Below, one piece after another: positions 56,018 through 64,000 of a stretch of DNA of 64,000 nucleotides. The first letter of the stretch is position 1; every line of letters begins with the position of its first letter. The notes under the pieces were generated by a model that did no database searches, was not told the origin of the DNA, and saw nothing but the letters and a program-made list of their open reading frames with translations. The DNA comes from Streptomyces caniferus (lineage in GTDB: Bacteria > Actinomycetota > Actinomycetes > Streptomycetales > Streptomycetaceae), in NCBI RefSeq assembly GCF_009811555.1, contig NZ_BLIN01000005.1:1807501-1871500 (forward strand), given 5' to 3'. The position numbers and the translations under genes were made by a program.

Positions 56018-57357
56018 ACGGGGACCTCCTGTTCGCCGTGCCGGTGGTGCGGGGGCCGGCGGGCGCGCCACACCGGCCCGTCGGGGAAGCGGTGGGCGGC
56101 GACCGACGCGGGCTTCATCCGGGCCGAGAAGCCGGGTGCGGTGGGGGCGCGGTAGCGGCCGCGCTCGACGACGACCGGATCGCTGAAGTGGTCGTGCAGA
56201 TGGTCGACGTACTCGATCACCCGGTCCTCGCGGCTCCCGGACACCGCCACGTAGTCGAACATCGCCAGGTGCTGCACCAGTTCGCACAGTCCGACCCCGC
56301 CCGCGTGCGGGCACACCGGTACGCCGTACTTCGCGGCCAGCAGGAGGATCGCGAGGTTCTCGTTGACGCCGGCCACCCGCGCCGCGTCGATCTGGACGAA
56401 GTCGACGGCGCCGGCCTGCAGCAGCTGTTTGAAGACCACGCGGTTGGCGACGTGCTCGCCGGTGGCGACCTTCACGGGCTGGCCGGTGCGCACCGCGGCG
56501 TGTCCCAGGACGTCGTCCGGGCTGGTGGGTTCCTCGATCCAGTGCGGGGCGTACGGGGCGAGCGCGGTCATCCAGCGGACCGCCTCGGCCACGTCCCAGC
56601 GCTGGTTGGCGTCGACGGCGATCCGTATGCCGGGCCCGACCGCGTCCCTCGCCAGCCGCATCCGCCGCGTGTCGTCGTCGAGGTCGGCCCCGACCTTCAG
56701 CTTGATCTGGCCGAAGCCGTCGGCCACCGCTTCCTTCGCCAGCCGCACCAGTTTGTCGTCGTCGTAGCCGAGCCAGCCGGGCGAGGTGGTGTACGCGGGG
56801 TAGCCCTCGGCTTTGAGGCGGGCGGTGCGCTCGGCCCGGCCGGGTACCGCGGCGCGCAGGATCGCCAGCGCCTCGTCGGGGGTCAGGGCGTCGGAGAGGT
56901 AGCGGAAGTCGACGAGCGAGACCAGCTCCTCCGGCGTCAGCGCGGCGAGGAACTCCCAGACCGGCAGGCCGGCGCGGGCGGCGGCGAGGTCCCAGGCGGC
57001 GTTGATCACGGCGCCGGCCGCCATCTGCATCACGCCTTTCTCGGGGCCGAGCCAGCGCAGCTGGGAGTCGTGGGTGAGGTCGTGGTGCAGGGCGGCGAGA
57101 CCGGCGGCGGCGGTGGGCACGGGGCGGCCGACGAGGTACGGGGCGAGGGACCGGATCGCGGCGGCCATGACATCGTTGCCGCGCCCGATCGTGAAGCAGA
57201 GGCCGTGGCCCCGCGGTCCGCCGTCGGTGTGCAGCACGACGTAGGCGGCGGAGTAGTCGGGGTCCGGGTTCATGGCGTCCGAGCCGTCGAGCTGCTCCGA
57301 GGTGGGGAACCGGACGTCGTGGACCTCGAGCGCGGTGACGGTGTCGGCCGCGGCCAT
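56014..57357 (-). CDS. L-fuconate dehydratase (enolase superfamily)
   Basis: This 447-residue enzyme dehydrates L-fuconate to 2-keto-3-deoxy-L-fuconate. Catalytic residues of the fuconate dehydratase family are at the expected numbers: Lys219/Lys221 (QIKLKVG), Asp249 and Asn251 (AVDANQRW), Glu275/276 (HWIEEPTSP), Glu301 (ATGEHVANR) and His351 (CPHAGGVG). The N-terminal [22 protein letters not shown] is characteristic of the group. ATG 57357 has AGGGGG 7 bp away; ATG 57363 is an alternative. It is the first gene of the sugar operon. Confidence 0.93.
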   Translation of the reverse strand: MAAADTVTALEVHDVRFPTSEQLDGSDAMNPDPDYSAAYVVLHTDGGPRGHGLCFTIGRGNDVMAAAIRSLAPYLVGRPVPTAAAGLAALHHDLTHDSQLRWLGPEKGVMQMAAGAVINAAWDLAAARAGLPVWEFLAALTPEELVSLVDFRYLSDALTPDEALAILRAAVPGRAERTARLKAEGYPAYTTSPGWLGYDDDKLVRLAKEAVADGFGQIKLKVGADLDDDTRRMRLARDAVGPGIRIAVDANQRWDVAEAVRWMTALAPYAPHWIEEPTSPDDVLGHAAVRTGQPVKVATGEHVANRVVFKQLLQAGAVDFVQIDAARVAGVNENLAILLLAAKYGVPVCPHAGGVGLCELVQHLAMFDYVAVSGSREDRVIEYVDHLHDHFSDPVVVERGRYRAPTAPGFSARMKPASVAAHRFPDGPVWRARRPPHHRHGEQEVPV

Positions 57358-57386
57358 GGGCATGCCCCCTGAGATGTTGCGGAAGA

Positions 57387-57415
57387 ACATCGGACCTTTC
57401 CCGGTCATCCGATGT
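57387..57415. promoter_or_regulatory. Candidate FadR/GntR operator upstream of the fuconate dehydratase
   Basis: The inverted arms ACATCGGA (57387-57394) and TCCGATGT (57408-57415) have a 13-base spacer and lie about 30 bp before the dehydratase start. The core ACATCGGATG (as reverse complement at 57406-57415) is shared with the palindrome in front of the GntR gene. A related GATCGGATGA lies at 57481-57490. Confidence 0.6.
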
Positions 57416-57618
57416 ATAGACCCGCGCGTCAGGCATCGTCCAGACCCCGTACGGAAGTTGACCGAACAACGCTCGATACAGATCGGATGAATAGCGACCC
57501 CTTCGTGCAAAGGGGCTGCGGACCGGCACCTCGGACGCCGTAGTCTTGGGAACGCACGCAATGGAACTGCAGCCGGCGGCCGCCCCAGGCGGCCGGACCG
57601 GTCGGAAGGAGGCGCTGG

Positions 57619-58737
57619 GTGATCGAGCTCGAGGGGGTGCCCGAGCTGATCGACCCGGTCATGGTGGCCGCGTTCGAAGGCTGGAACGACGCCGGCGACG
57701 CCGCCTCCGCCGCGGTCGCGCATCTGGACCGGGAATGGAAGGGCGAGGTCTTCGCCGCGCTGGACGCGGAGGACTATTACGACTTCCAGGTGAACCGCCC
57801 CACCGTCTTCCTGGACGGCGGCGTACGCAAGATCACCTGGCCGACGACCCGGCTCTCCGTCGTCCGCATCGGCGACACGAACGGCAAGGGGCGGACCCGC
57901 GATCTCGTCCTGGTCCGCGGTATCGAGCCCAGCATGCGCTGGCGCTCGTTCTGCAACGAAATCCTCGGCTTCGCCCATGAGTTGGGCGTGGAGATGCTGG
58001 TGGTCCTGGGCTCGCTGCTCGGCGACACCCCGCACACCCGCCCGGTGCCGGTCAGCGGGGTCACCTCCGACGCCGACCTCGCGAGCCGCCTGGATCTGGA
58101 GGAGTCCCGCTACGAGGGCCCGACGGGCATCGTCGGCATCCTCCAGGAGGCGTGCACCCATGCCGGCGTCCCGGCGGTGAGCCTGTGGGCCGCGGTTCCG
58201 CACTACGTCTCCCAGCCGCCCAACCCCAAGGCCAGCCTCGCGCTGCTCAACCGCCTGGAGGACCTCCTCGACGTCCGGATCCCGCTCGGTGAGCTGAGCG
58301 AGGACGCGCGCGCCTGGCAGCTGGGGGTCGACCAGCTGGCGGCGGAGGACAGCGAGGTCGCCGAGTACGTCCAGTCGCTGGAGGAAGCGCGCGACACCGC
58401 GGACCTGCCGGAGGCGTCCGGCGAGGCCATCGCCCGCGAGTTCGAGCGCTATCTGCGCCGCCGCGACCCGCAGGCCGGCCCCGGCGTGGCGACCGAGGGC
58501 GGGCTCGCCGACGGCCGCGACAGCTCCTACCTCCGCGACTCCACCAGCGGCCGCACCCGCCCGCCCCGCCCGGTGTCCAAGGAGCCGCGGGAGCCCAAGC
58601 CCGGCGACGACACGGGTACGGGGCCGAAGGACGCGGGCAGGGACAAGGGCTCCACGGAGACCCCCGGCCCCTCGGGAGACACGGACTCCGCCGACCCCGC
58701 GCAGCCGGAGGACGGCCCGGAGGACTCCGGAAGCTGA
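57619..58737 (+). CDS. PAC2 family protein
   Basis: The N-terminal roughly 280 residues of this 372-residue protein form a PAC2 domain ([62 protein letters not shown]), related to proteasome-assembly chaperone 2. The C-terminal about 90 residues are disordered and rich in Pro, Gly, Asp and Arg. The GTG at 57619 follows GGAAGGAGG. Its occurrence near mshC and metH is conserved in actinobacteria. Whether it helps assemble the proteasome encoded 30 kb away is not established. Confidence 0.88.
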   Translation: MIELEGVPELIDPVMVAAFEGWNDAGDAASAAVAHLDREWKGEVFAALDAEDYYDFQVNRPTVFLDGGVRKITWPTTRLSVVRIGDTNGKGRTRDLVLVRGIEPSMRWRSFCNEILGFAHELGVEMLVVLGSLLGDTPHTRPVPVSGVTSDADLASRLDLEESRYEGPTGIVGILQEACTHAGVPAVSLWAAVPHYVSQPPNPKASLALLNRLEDLLDVRIPLGELSEDARAWQLGVDQLAAEDSEVAEYVQSLEEARDTADLPEASGEAIAREFERYLRRRDPQAGPGVATEGGLADGRDSSYLRDSTSGRTRPPRPVSKEPREPKPGDDTGTGPKDAGRDKGSTETPGPSGDTDSADPAQPEDGPEDSGS

Positions 58738-58752
58738 GCGCCACGGCACACC

Positions 58753-58792
58753 ACGGGCGCCGGACCGGCCGTCGAGCCGGACCGGCGCCCGT
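58753..58792. terminator. Terminator after PAC2 gene
   Basis: The 17-bp arms (58753-58769 and 58776-58792) have one mismatch and lie 15 bp past the PAC2 stop. Confidence 0.75.
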
Positions 58793-58819
58793 GCGCTGCC
58801 CCGCCTGCCGGGCGGGTTA

Positions 58820-58845
58820 GGGGGTGTCGTCCGAACGACACCCCC
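58820..58845. terminator. Terminator between convergent PAC2 and glycosidase genes
   Basis: The 11-bp perfect arms GGGGGTGTCGT (58820-58830) and ACGACACCCCC (58835-58845) with a CCGA loop lie 6 bp beyond the glycosidase stop on the minus strand. Confidence 0.8.
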
Positions 58846-58851
58846 TGGCGC

Positions 58852-61800
58852 TCAGCCCGAGCAGTGGAAGCGTGCCCCCGCCCAGTCGCCGTGATCACCG
58901 GACTTCTTGCCGTCCGTATCGGTCACCCTGAGCCGTACGTGCCGGGCCCCGCCGAGCGGCACGTCCACCGCCACCGGCGCCGACGTGCCGGTCAGCTTCG
59001 GTGAGGTCCACAGCACCTTGCCGTCCGCCTCCACCGAGAAGGCGACCTCCCCGTAGTCGGCGATCTCGTCGTCGATCCCGGCGTCCGCGGTGAAGGACGA
59101 GCAGCGCCCGCCGGTGTAGAACTCCAGGCCGGAGTCGGCGTGCGTCCCCAGGCCCTTGGCGTACGTCTTCCCGGCGAGGGTCAGCGGATGGCCGTCCGCC
59201 GCCCCCGACTCGCCGTTGCTGCGGTCGCGTTCGGCCGGCCCGTAGCCATTGGTCTCGCTCAGCCACTCCAGATCGCTCGCCCAGGTGTCCTCGGCGGGCG
59301 CCGGCGGTACCGGCCGCACCTGGAAGCGGTGCACCGCCGTGCGCGGCGCACCGGCCGAGCGGTAGCGGACGGTCGCGGTGACGGTGACCGGGTCCGCGCT
59401 CCTGGCGTCCCGGGGCGCGGTGAGCGTCAGCGCGTCGCGCCGTGTGGCGCCGGCCGGGATCCGCGCATGGCGCACCGGCGCCGAGACCTTCCAGCCCCGG
59501 GGCGCGGACAGCGCCACCGAGACCTGATGTGCCGTACGGGTGCCCGCGGTGAGCGCCGTCCGTACGGTCGTCGGCGCGCCCTTGGTCACCTCCTGGCCGC
59601 CCGGTGTGGTCACCGCGACCGTCGCACCCGGCGTCCGGCCGCCGACCGCGCTCGCGCCCTTCAGCACCAGGCCGAACGCACGGTCGGTGGGGCGGGTGGC
59701 GGTCTTGATCCGGACGACGCCCGCACGGTCTGCGGGGTCGTGGAACCAGCCCTCGTCCGCGGCCTCGTAGGCGGCCGCGGACGGCAGCCGCTTCAGCGGC
59801 CGGCCGTCCAGTGCGACCCCGCGCGGGGCGTCCCCGGTGTGCACGGTGAAACGGTAGGGCCGGGCCGTCTGCTTGCCGCGGAACGAGCCCCGGGAGGCGC
59901 CGACGTCGATCCGTACGTCGCCGCCGCCGGAGCGCGGGGCCGCCACCCGCACCCGCTGGGTGGCGCTGTGGCCGTCCCGGTGCGCACGGGTCACCCCGTC
60001 GTCCTCGTAGAGGGTGAACGAGGAACGGCCCTGCGGGTAGACGTCCCAGGCGAGCGGCGAGTGCGCCGTCCGGTCCTGGTAGGACCTGATGCCGGGCCAC
60101 ATGGGCACGGCGGCACCGGCCCTGACGAACAGCGGCAGGGTGTCCAGCGGTGCGCTGTAGCCGTCCACCGTGACCGGCCCCTGGTAGGTGCGTCCGGACC
60201 AGTAGTCGACCCAGGTGCCCCGGGGGAGATAGATGCCGTCACGGGTGTCGCTGTCCTGGTGGACGGGCGCGACGAGGAAGTCCCGGCCGGTCAGGAACTC
60301 GTACTTGGCGGCGTCGGTCGCGGCCTTCGGGTCGTCGGGGTATTCCAGCGACAGCGGGCGCACCGGTCCGATGCCGGTCCGGGTGGCCTCCGCCGCGTAG
60401 GAGTACATGTACGGCAGCAGCGATTCCTTCAGCTTCAGGTACGTCCGGCTGATGGAGGTGTAGGGCTCGCCGTGGCGATAGGGCTGCTTGTCGGTGGGCG
60501 CCCAGCCGTCCATCGTCATCATCGCCGGGAGGAAGGACTTCCACTCCAGGTCGCGGACGTAGGTCCGGGGGCTGCCGCCGAAGATGCCGTCCACGTCGCC
60601 GGTCGTGTAGGCGAGTCCGGAGAGCGTCGCACCCGCGTAGGTCGGTATCTGCCAGCGGATGTAGTCCCAGCTGCCGCTCTGGTCACCGGACCACTGGACC
60701 CCGCAGCGCTGGGCGCCCGACCAGCTCTCGGGGGCCCAGGTGAAGCCCCGGGCATCGCTGTTGTCCTCGATGCCCCGGTAGGCGTCCTTGCAGCCGTCCA
60801 GCGCGAACTTGTAGCCGTCGCCGACCCAGGCGACGTCCAGTTTGGCGATCCGCTGGCCCGCCTTGACCTGGTCGGCGAGCTTGCCGATGCCGTCCTCGGT
60901 CCACAGTCCGAGCTTCATCTTCCGCTCGCCGAGGCCCTTCGAGGTCCCGGCGAGGTTCTCGTAGCCGCAGCCGTAGCCGTCGTTGACCAGCATCCAGCCG
61001 TTGGGCAGGTCGTGCTCGGTGTATCCGTCGGCGACCTTCAGGGAGTCCAGGGTGTGCCGCTCCCCCCGGTTCGCGTTGTGCAGGTAGCAGTCCGAATCCC
61101 CGATCTCCAGGCCGTACAGCGGCGGCAGGAAGGGCTTGCCGGTCAGCGAGGTGTACTGGCCGATGACGTCCTTGGCGCTCGGCCCGGCGAAGTAGTAGGC
61201 GTCGAACCGCCGCTCCTCGGCCCTGGTCGTCACCGGCTGCCCGAAGGCGTAGGTGTTGGGCGCGTACGTATTGCGGAAGACGCCGTACCCCGCGGAGGAG
61301 AGGTAGAACGGGACGGAGTTGGGGTGTCCGCCGTCATCCCAGTGGTAGTCGACGCCGACCTCGACGGTGTGGCCGCGGTGCGAGGTGTTGCCGCGCCCGT
61401 TCTGCATACCGGCGCCGTAGAACTGCTCGTCGCCGCCGCGCGCCAGGGTCTGGGTGGTGGTCTTGTCGTCCCAGCTCAGCCCTTTCGCCTCGGACCACAC
61501 CAACGAGCCGTCGGCCCGCCGCAGTTCGAAGCGCAGCGGCGCCTTGAAGGCCTTCAGGGTGACCTGCGAGGTGCGGAGTTCGTAGGCGTCGCCGGCGTCC
61601 CGCCAGTGGGTGGCGGGCGGTGCGCCCTGGGGCAGCACGATGTCCTTGCCGGTGGGATCGGAGAAGGTGCCGTCCGGGGCGAGTTCGACGCGGAAGGTCC
61701 GGTCCGTCACGAAGCTGACGCGTGCCTCGGCCCGGCCGGCGTGCAGGTGGTAGACGGGCCCGTCCGCGGCGAAGCCGGTGATGTCGCCGACGGTCTGTGC

Positions 61801-61908
61801 GTGAGCGGGAGCGTCGGCCCGTACGCCGCCCACCGGCCCCGCGACGGCCGCCGCGATCCCGAGCAGCACGGCAACGACCGCCGCCCGCAGTCCTGTTGGT
61901 TTCCTCAT
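58852..61908 (-). CDS. Secreted GH31 alpha-glycosidase with C-terminal NPCBM domain
   Basis: This 1018-residue exported enzyme starts with a signal peptide (LRAAVVAVLLGIAAAVAGPV). A beta-sandwich N-domain is followed by the GH31 barrel. The nucleophile Asp is in AKLDVAWVGDGYKF, the acid/base Asp in WSGDQSGSWDYIRWQI. GH31 C-domain strands follow (YLPRGTWVDYWSGR, LPLFVRAGAAVPM). The tail has an Ig-like region and an NPCBM-like domain (LAGKTYAKGLGTHADSGLEFYTGG, ending RFHCSG) expected to bind carbohydrate. The linkage is unknown; alpha-glucosidase, xylosidase or galactosidase activity is possible. Confidence 0.9.
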   Translation of the reverse strand: MRKPTGLRAAVVAVLLGIAAAVAGPVGGVRADAPAHAQTVGDITGFAADGPVYHLHAGRAEARVSFVTDRTFRVELAPDGTFSDPTGKDIVLPQGAPPATHWRDAGDAYELRTSQVTLKAFKAPLRFELRRADGSLVWSEAKGLSWDDKTTTQTLARGGDEQFYGAGMQNGRGNTSHRGHTVEVGVDYHWDDGGHPNSVPFYLSSAGYGVFRNTYAPNTYAFGQPVTTRAEERRFDAYYFAGPSAKDVIGQYTSLTGKPFLPPLYGLEIGDSDCYLHNANRGERHTLDSLKVADGYTEHDLPNGWMLVNDGYGCGYENLAGTSKGLGERKMKLGLWTEDGIGKLADQVKAGQRIAKLDVAWVGDGYKFALDGCKDAYRGIEDNSDARGFTWAPESWSGAQRCGVQWSGDQSGSWDYIRWQIPTYAGATLSGLAYTTGDVDGIFGGSPRTYVRDLEWKSFLPAMMTMDGWAPTDKQPYRHGEPYTSISRTYLKLKESLLPYMYSYAAEATRTGIGPVRPLSLEYPDDPKAATDAAKYEFLTGRDFLVAPVHQDSDTRDGIYLPRGTWVDYWSGRTYQGPVTVDGYSAPLDTLPLFVRAGAAVPMWPGIRSYQDRTAHSPLAWDVYPQGRSSFTLYEDDGVTRAHRDGHSATQRVRVAAPRSGGGDVRIDVGASRGSFRGKQTARPYRFTVHTGDAPRGVALDGRPLKRLPSAAAYEAADEGWFHDPADRAGVVRIKTATRPTDRAFGLVLKGASAVGGRTPGATVAVTTPGGQEVTKGAPTTVRTALTAGTRTAHQVSVALSAPRGWKVSAPVRHARIPAGATRRDALTLTAPRDARSADPVTVTATVRYRSAGAPRTAVHRFQVRPVPPAPAEDTWASDLEWLSETNGYGPAERDRSNGESGAADGHPLTLAGKTYAKGLGTHADSGLEFYTGGRCSSFTADAGIDDEIADYGEVAFSVEADGKVLWTSPKLTGTSAPVAVDVPLGGARHVRLRVTDTDGKKSGDHGDWAGARFHCSG

Positions 61909-62015
61909 GCCCGCAGCTCTAGTCCGCCGCCGCGCCGCGCCTCCATGGACTCTCGGGCCGGGTTGCTGGATTTCTGCGCGGCAGCGGGCCGCCGCACCGG
62001 GTGGGACACGGCAAG

Positions 62016-62049
62016 AGGGGCGCCCCCGCCGTTCGGCAGAGGCGCCCCT
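62016..62049 (-). terminator. Terminator after mshC
   Basis: The 9-bp perfect arms AGGGGCGCC (62016-62024) and GGCGCCCCT (62041-62049) lie 22 bp past the mshC stop on the minus strand. Confidence 0.7.
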
Positions 62050-62070
62050 GAGGACGGATACGGCGGGTGC

Positions 62071-63300
62071 TTACAGGGCCACGCCGAGCAGCGCGTCGAC
62101 CGCGCGGGAGACGAGGCCGGGCGCGCCCTCCTCGGTGCCGCCGTCGGCCTCCTGGGCCGCGGCCCAGCGGTCCACGGCCGCGAGGGCGGCCGGGGAGTCC
62201 AGGTCGTCGGCCAGCGCCGTACGGATCTCCTCCAGGAGGGCGTCGGCGGACGGGCCGTCGGGACGGGAGACCGCGGCACGCCAGCGCGCCAGCCGCTCGA
62301 CGGCCTCCTCCAGCACCGCGTCGGTCCACTCCCAGTCGGCGCGGTAGTGGTGCGCGAGCAGCGCCAGACGGATCGCGGCCGGGTCGGTGCCGTTGCGCCG
62401 CTCCGCGGAGACGAAGACGAGGTTGCCCTTGGACTTGGACATCTTCTCGCCGTTCAGGGCCACCATCCCGGCGTGCACATACGCCTTGGCGAACGGGTAC
62501 TCGCCGGTGAGCGCCTGGGCGTGCGAGGCGCCCATCTCGTGGTGCGGGAAGGCCAGGTCGGAGCCGCCGCCCTGGACGTCGAAGCCCATGCCGAGGTGGT
62601 CCAGGGCGATGGCGACGCACTCGATGTGCCAGCCGGGCCGGCCGCGGCCCAGCGAGCCGCCGTCCCAGCTCGGCTCGCCGTCGCGGGCCGCCATCCACAG
62701 CATCGGGTCGAGCGGGTTCTTCTTGCCCTCGCGCTCCGGGTCGCCGCCGCGCTCGGCGGACAGCAGCCGCATCGCCTCGGCGTCCAGCCCGGAGACCGCA
62801 CCGAAGTGCGCGTCGGACGCGACGGAGAAGTAGGTGTCGCCGTCCAGCTCGTAGGCGGCGCCGGCGTCGCGCAGCCGCTCCACCAGCGGGACGATGCCGG
62901 GTATCGACTCGACGGCGCCTATGTAGTGGCGCGGCGGCAGCATCCGCAGGGCCGTCATGTCCTCGCGGAAGAGGGCGGTCTCGCGCTCGGCGAGTGCCGT
63001 CCAGTCGTCGCCGGTGGCCACGGCCCGCTCCAGCAGCGGGTCGTCGACATCGGTGACGTTCTGCACGTAGTGCACTTGGCGCTTCGTGTCGAGCCACACG
63101 CGCTGAACCAGGTCGAACGCGTTGTAGGTCGCCGCGTGCCCCATGTGGGTGGCGTCGTAGGGCGTGATGCCGCAGACGTAGATACGGGCGACGGGACCGG
63201 GGTCGAGGGTCACCCGTCCGCCGGTCGCGGTGTCGTGGATCCTCAGGTCGCGGCCCTGACCGGGCAGGGCGGGGACCTCAGAAGCGGGCCATGCATGCAT
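62071..63300 (-). CDS. mshC: Cysteine:1-D-myo-inosityl glucosaminide ligase MshC (mycothiol biosynthesis)
   Basis: This 409-residue class-I cysteinyl-tRNA-synthetase paralogue ligates cysteine to GlcN-Ins. It shows [23 protein letters not shown] (HxGH and the zinc Cys), [14 protein letters not shown] and the KMSKS-type loop [15 protein letters not shown]. The anticodon-binding domain of CysRS is absent, as in MshC. The ATG is at 63300. It lies with a SCO1664-family gene upstream, as in other actinomycetes. Confidence 0.96.
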   Translation of the reverse strand: MHAWPASEVPALPGQGRDLRIHDTATGGRVTLDPGPVARIYVCGITPYDATHMGHAATYNAFDLVQRVWLDTKRQVHYVQNVTDVDDPLLERAVATGDDWTALAERETALFREDMTALRMLPPRHYIGAVESIPGIVPLVERLRDAGAAYELDGDTYFSVASDAHFGAVSGLDAEAMRLLSAERGGDPEREGKKNPLDPMLWMAARDGEPSWDGGSLGRGRPGWHIECVAIALDHLGMGFDVQGGGSDLAFPHHEMGASHAQALTGEYPFAKAYVHAGMVALNGEKMSKSKGNLVFVSAERRNGTDPAAIRLALLAHHYRADWEWTDAVLEEAVERLARWRAAVSRPDGPSADALLEEIRTALADDLDSPAALAAVDRWAAAQEADGGTEEGAPGLVSRAVDALLGVAL

Positions 63301-63371
63301 GCCATGAGCCTAACCGGATGCATGTTCCGCATACGAACCGGACCGGAGGTCTGGCCGGAAAGGCGGTCTTG

Positions 63372-63388
63372 TGTTCGGTTGCCGAACA
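63372..63388. promoter_or_regulatory. Palindrome upstream of mshC
   Basis: TGTTCGGTTGCCGAACA, a perfect 7-bp inverted repeat around TTG, lies 72 bp before the mshC start in the gap after the SCO1664-family gene. It resembles the candidate GylR element but a link is not claimed. Confidence 0.4.
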
Positions 63389-63431
63389 TGCAAGGCACAT
63401 CCGGTGTTCCCCGCCGGGCCGACGCCGGGGA

Positions 63432-64000
63432 TCAGACCGGCGGCCAGGGGATGGCGGGCCATTCGCCGCTCGGCTCCGGGTGCCGTCCGCTGCGCAGCAG
63501 CCCGGCCACCCGCGCCCGCAGCGCCGCGATCTCGTCATCCGTGATCAGTTCGGCCAGTCGGGCGGCGAGCGGCCCGGCGCCCTCCAGCGCCCGCTGAAGG
63601 CCCCGCAGCACCTCCAGCGCCTCGTCGGTCAGCGGCTCCCCCGCCCATCCCCACAGCAGCGTGCGCAGCTTGTCCTCGGCATGGAACGTCACGCCGTGGT
63701 CGATGGCGAAGAACTCCCCGTCGGCGCCGGGCAGCAGATGGCCGCCCTTGCGGTCACCGTTGTTGATCACGGCGTCGAGCACGGCGAGCCGCCGCAGCCG
63801 CGGATGGTCGGCGTGCACCAGCAGCGCGGTGCGGCCCTCGCCGGTCTCCGCGAAGCCGACCGCCTTCCAGCCGGGCCCCGGCTCCTCGTCCTCCACCAGC
63901 GCCAGCAGCTCGGGGACCTCGTCGCTGTTCTCCGGCGGATCGATCCACTCCTGGACCATGCCGGTGCCGTACGGGCCGTCGCGCAGGACCGTCGGGGGAA
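63432..64000 (-). CDS. SCO1664-family protein, 5' end beyond the window
   Basis: The open frame continues to the window edge: before the internal Met at 63959 the translation reads PTVLRDGPYGTG, matching the family, so the true start lies outside. The visible 189 residues include WKAVGFAETGEGRTALLVHADHPRLRRLAVLDAVINNGDRKGGHLL and a kinase-like DHGVTFH segment. This family (TIGR03843, PI3/4-kinase-like fold) is found next to mshC; its function is not established. Confidence 0.85.
   Translation of the reverse strand, partial: PPTVLRDGPYGTGMVQEWIDPPENSDEVPELLALVEDEEPGPGWKAVGFAETGEGRTALLVHADHPRLRRLAVLDAVINNGDRKGGHLLPGADGEFFAIDHGVTFHAEDKLRTLLWGWAGEPLTDEALEVLRGLQRALEGAGPLAARLAELITDDEIAALRARVAGLLRSGRHPEPSGEWPAIPWPPV

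Noticed and set aside
59140..63597. A 1485-codon plus-strand frame opposite the GH31 enzyme and mshC
   Set aside because: It is antisense to two well-supported genes with catalytic motifs; long stop-free antisense frames are expected at this GC content.

Overview
This window is a high-GC actinobacterial chromosome segment, almost certainly Streptomyces. It shows codon bias with G/C third positions, frequent GTG starts, mycothiol biosynthesis (mshC), a complete Pup-proteasome locus, the GylR-type glycerol operon, and a gene order that (from memory) matches the SCO16xx region of S. coelicolor. No tRNA, rRNA, CRISPR array, insertion sequence or prophage gene was seen. It reads as core chromosome with some accessory sugar-uptake genes.

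Region by region: 1-1.4 kb holds a frameshift-broken YVTN/IPT-repeat surface protein. 1.4-5.3 kb is a glycine-betaine/choline-type ABC transporter (opuA-like) whose permease polypeptide carries two tandem substrate-binding domains. 5.5-8.4 kb has a 5'-3' exonuclease, an iron-box-controlled siderophore-interacting protein, a VOC protein and an L-rhamnose mutarotase-family protein. 8.6-27.6 kb, mostly minus strand, is the conserved actinobacterial block helY-tatC-tatA-(two small genes)-pafC-pafB-two FKBPs-pafA-MFS, a divergent LacI regulator, then prcA-prcB-endonuclease VII-like gene-pup-dop-arc. This encodes Pup ligation, depupylation, unfolding and the 20S proteasome, plus the PafBC DNA-damage regulator. 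27.8-33.2 kb has a ferredoxin, a secreted hypothetical, TrmI, a frameshifted site-2 protease, a RecB-like nuclease and a LuxR-type response regulator. 33.2-36.5 kb has two paralogous peptide-type solute-binding lipoproteins. 36.9-41.3 kb has a HAD phosphatase and metH. 41.6-46.6 kb is gylR-glpF-glpK-glpD. 46.8-48.6 kb has a GH18-like secreted protein and a FadR/GntR regulator. 48.6-57.4 kb is a non-phosphorylative L-fucose-type catabolic operon with its own CUT2 sugar ABC transporter. 57.6-64 kb has a PAC2 protein, a secreted GH31 glycosidase, mshC and the 3'-terminal part of a SCO1664-family gene running off the edge.

How the parts work together: Dop converts Pup-GGQ to Pup-GGE, PafA ligates it to lysines, ARC/Mpa recognises Pup and threads substrates into PrcAB. 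GylR appears to control glpFKD through a motif I find both upstream of gylR itself and upstream of glpF. The FadR-type regulator probably controls the fucose operon, since an ACATCGGATG element recurs in front of both. Two genes (the YVTN protein and the site-2 protease) carry single-base frameshifts, which may be sequencing errors or real lesions.
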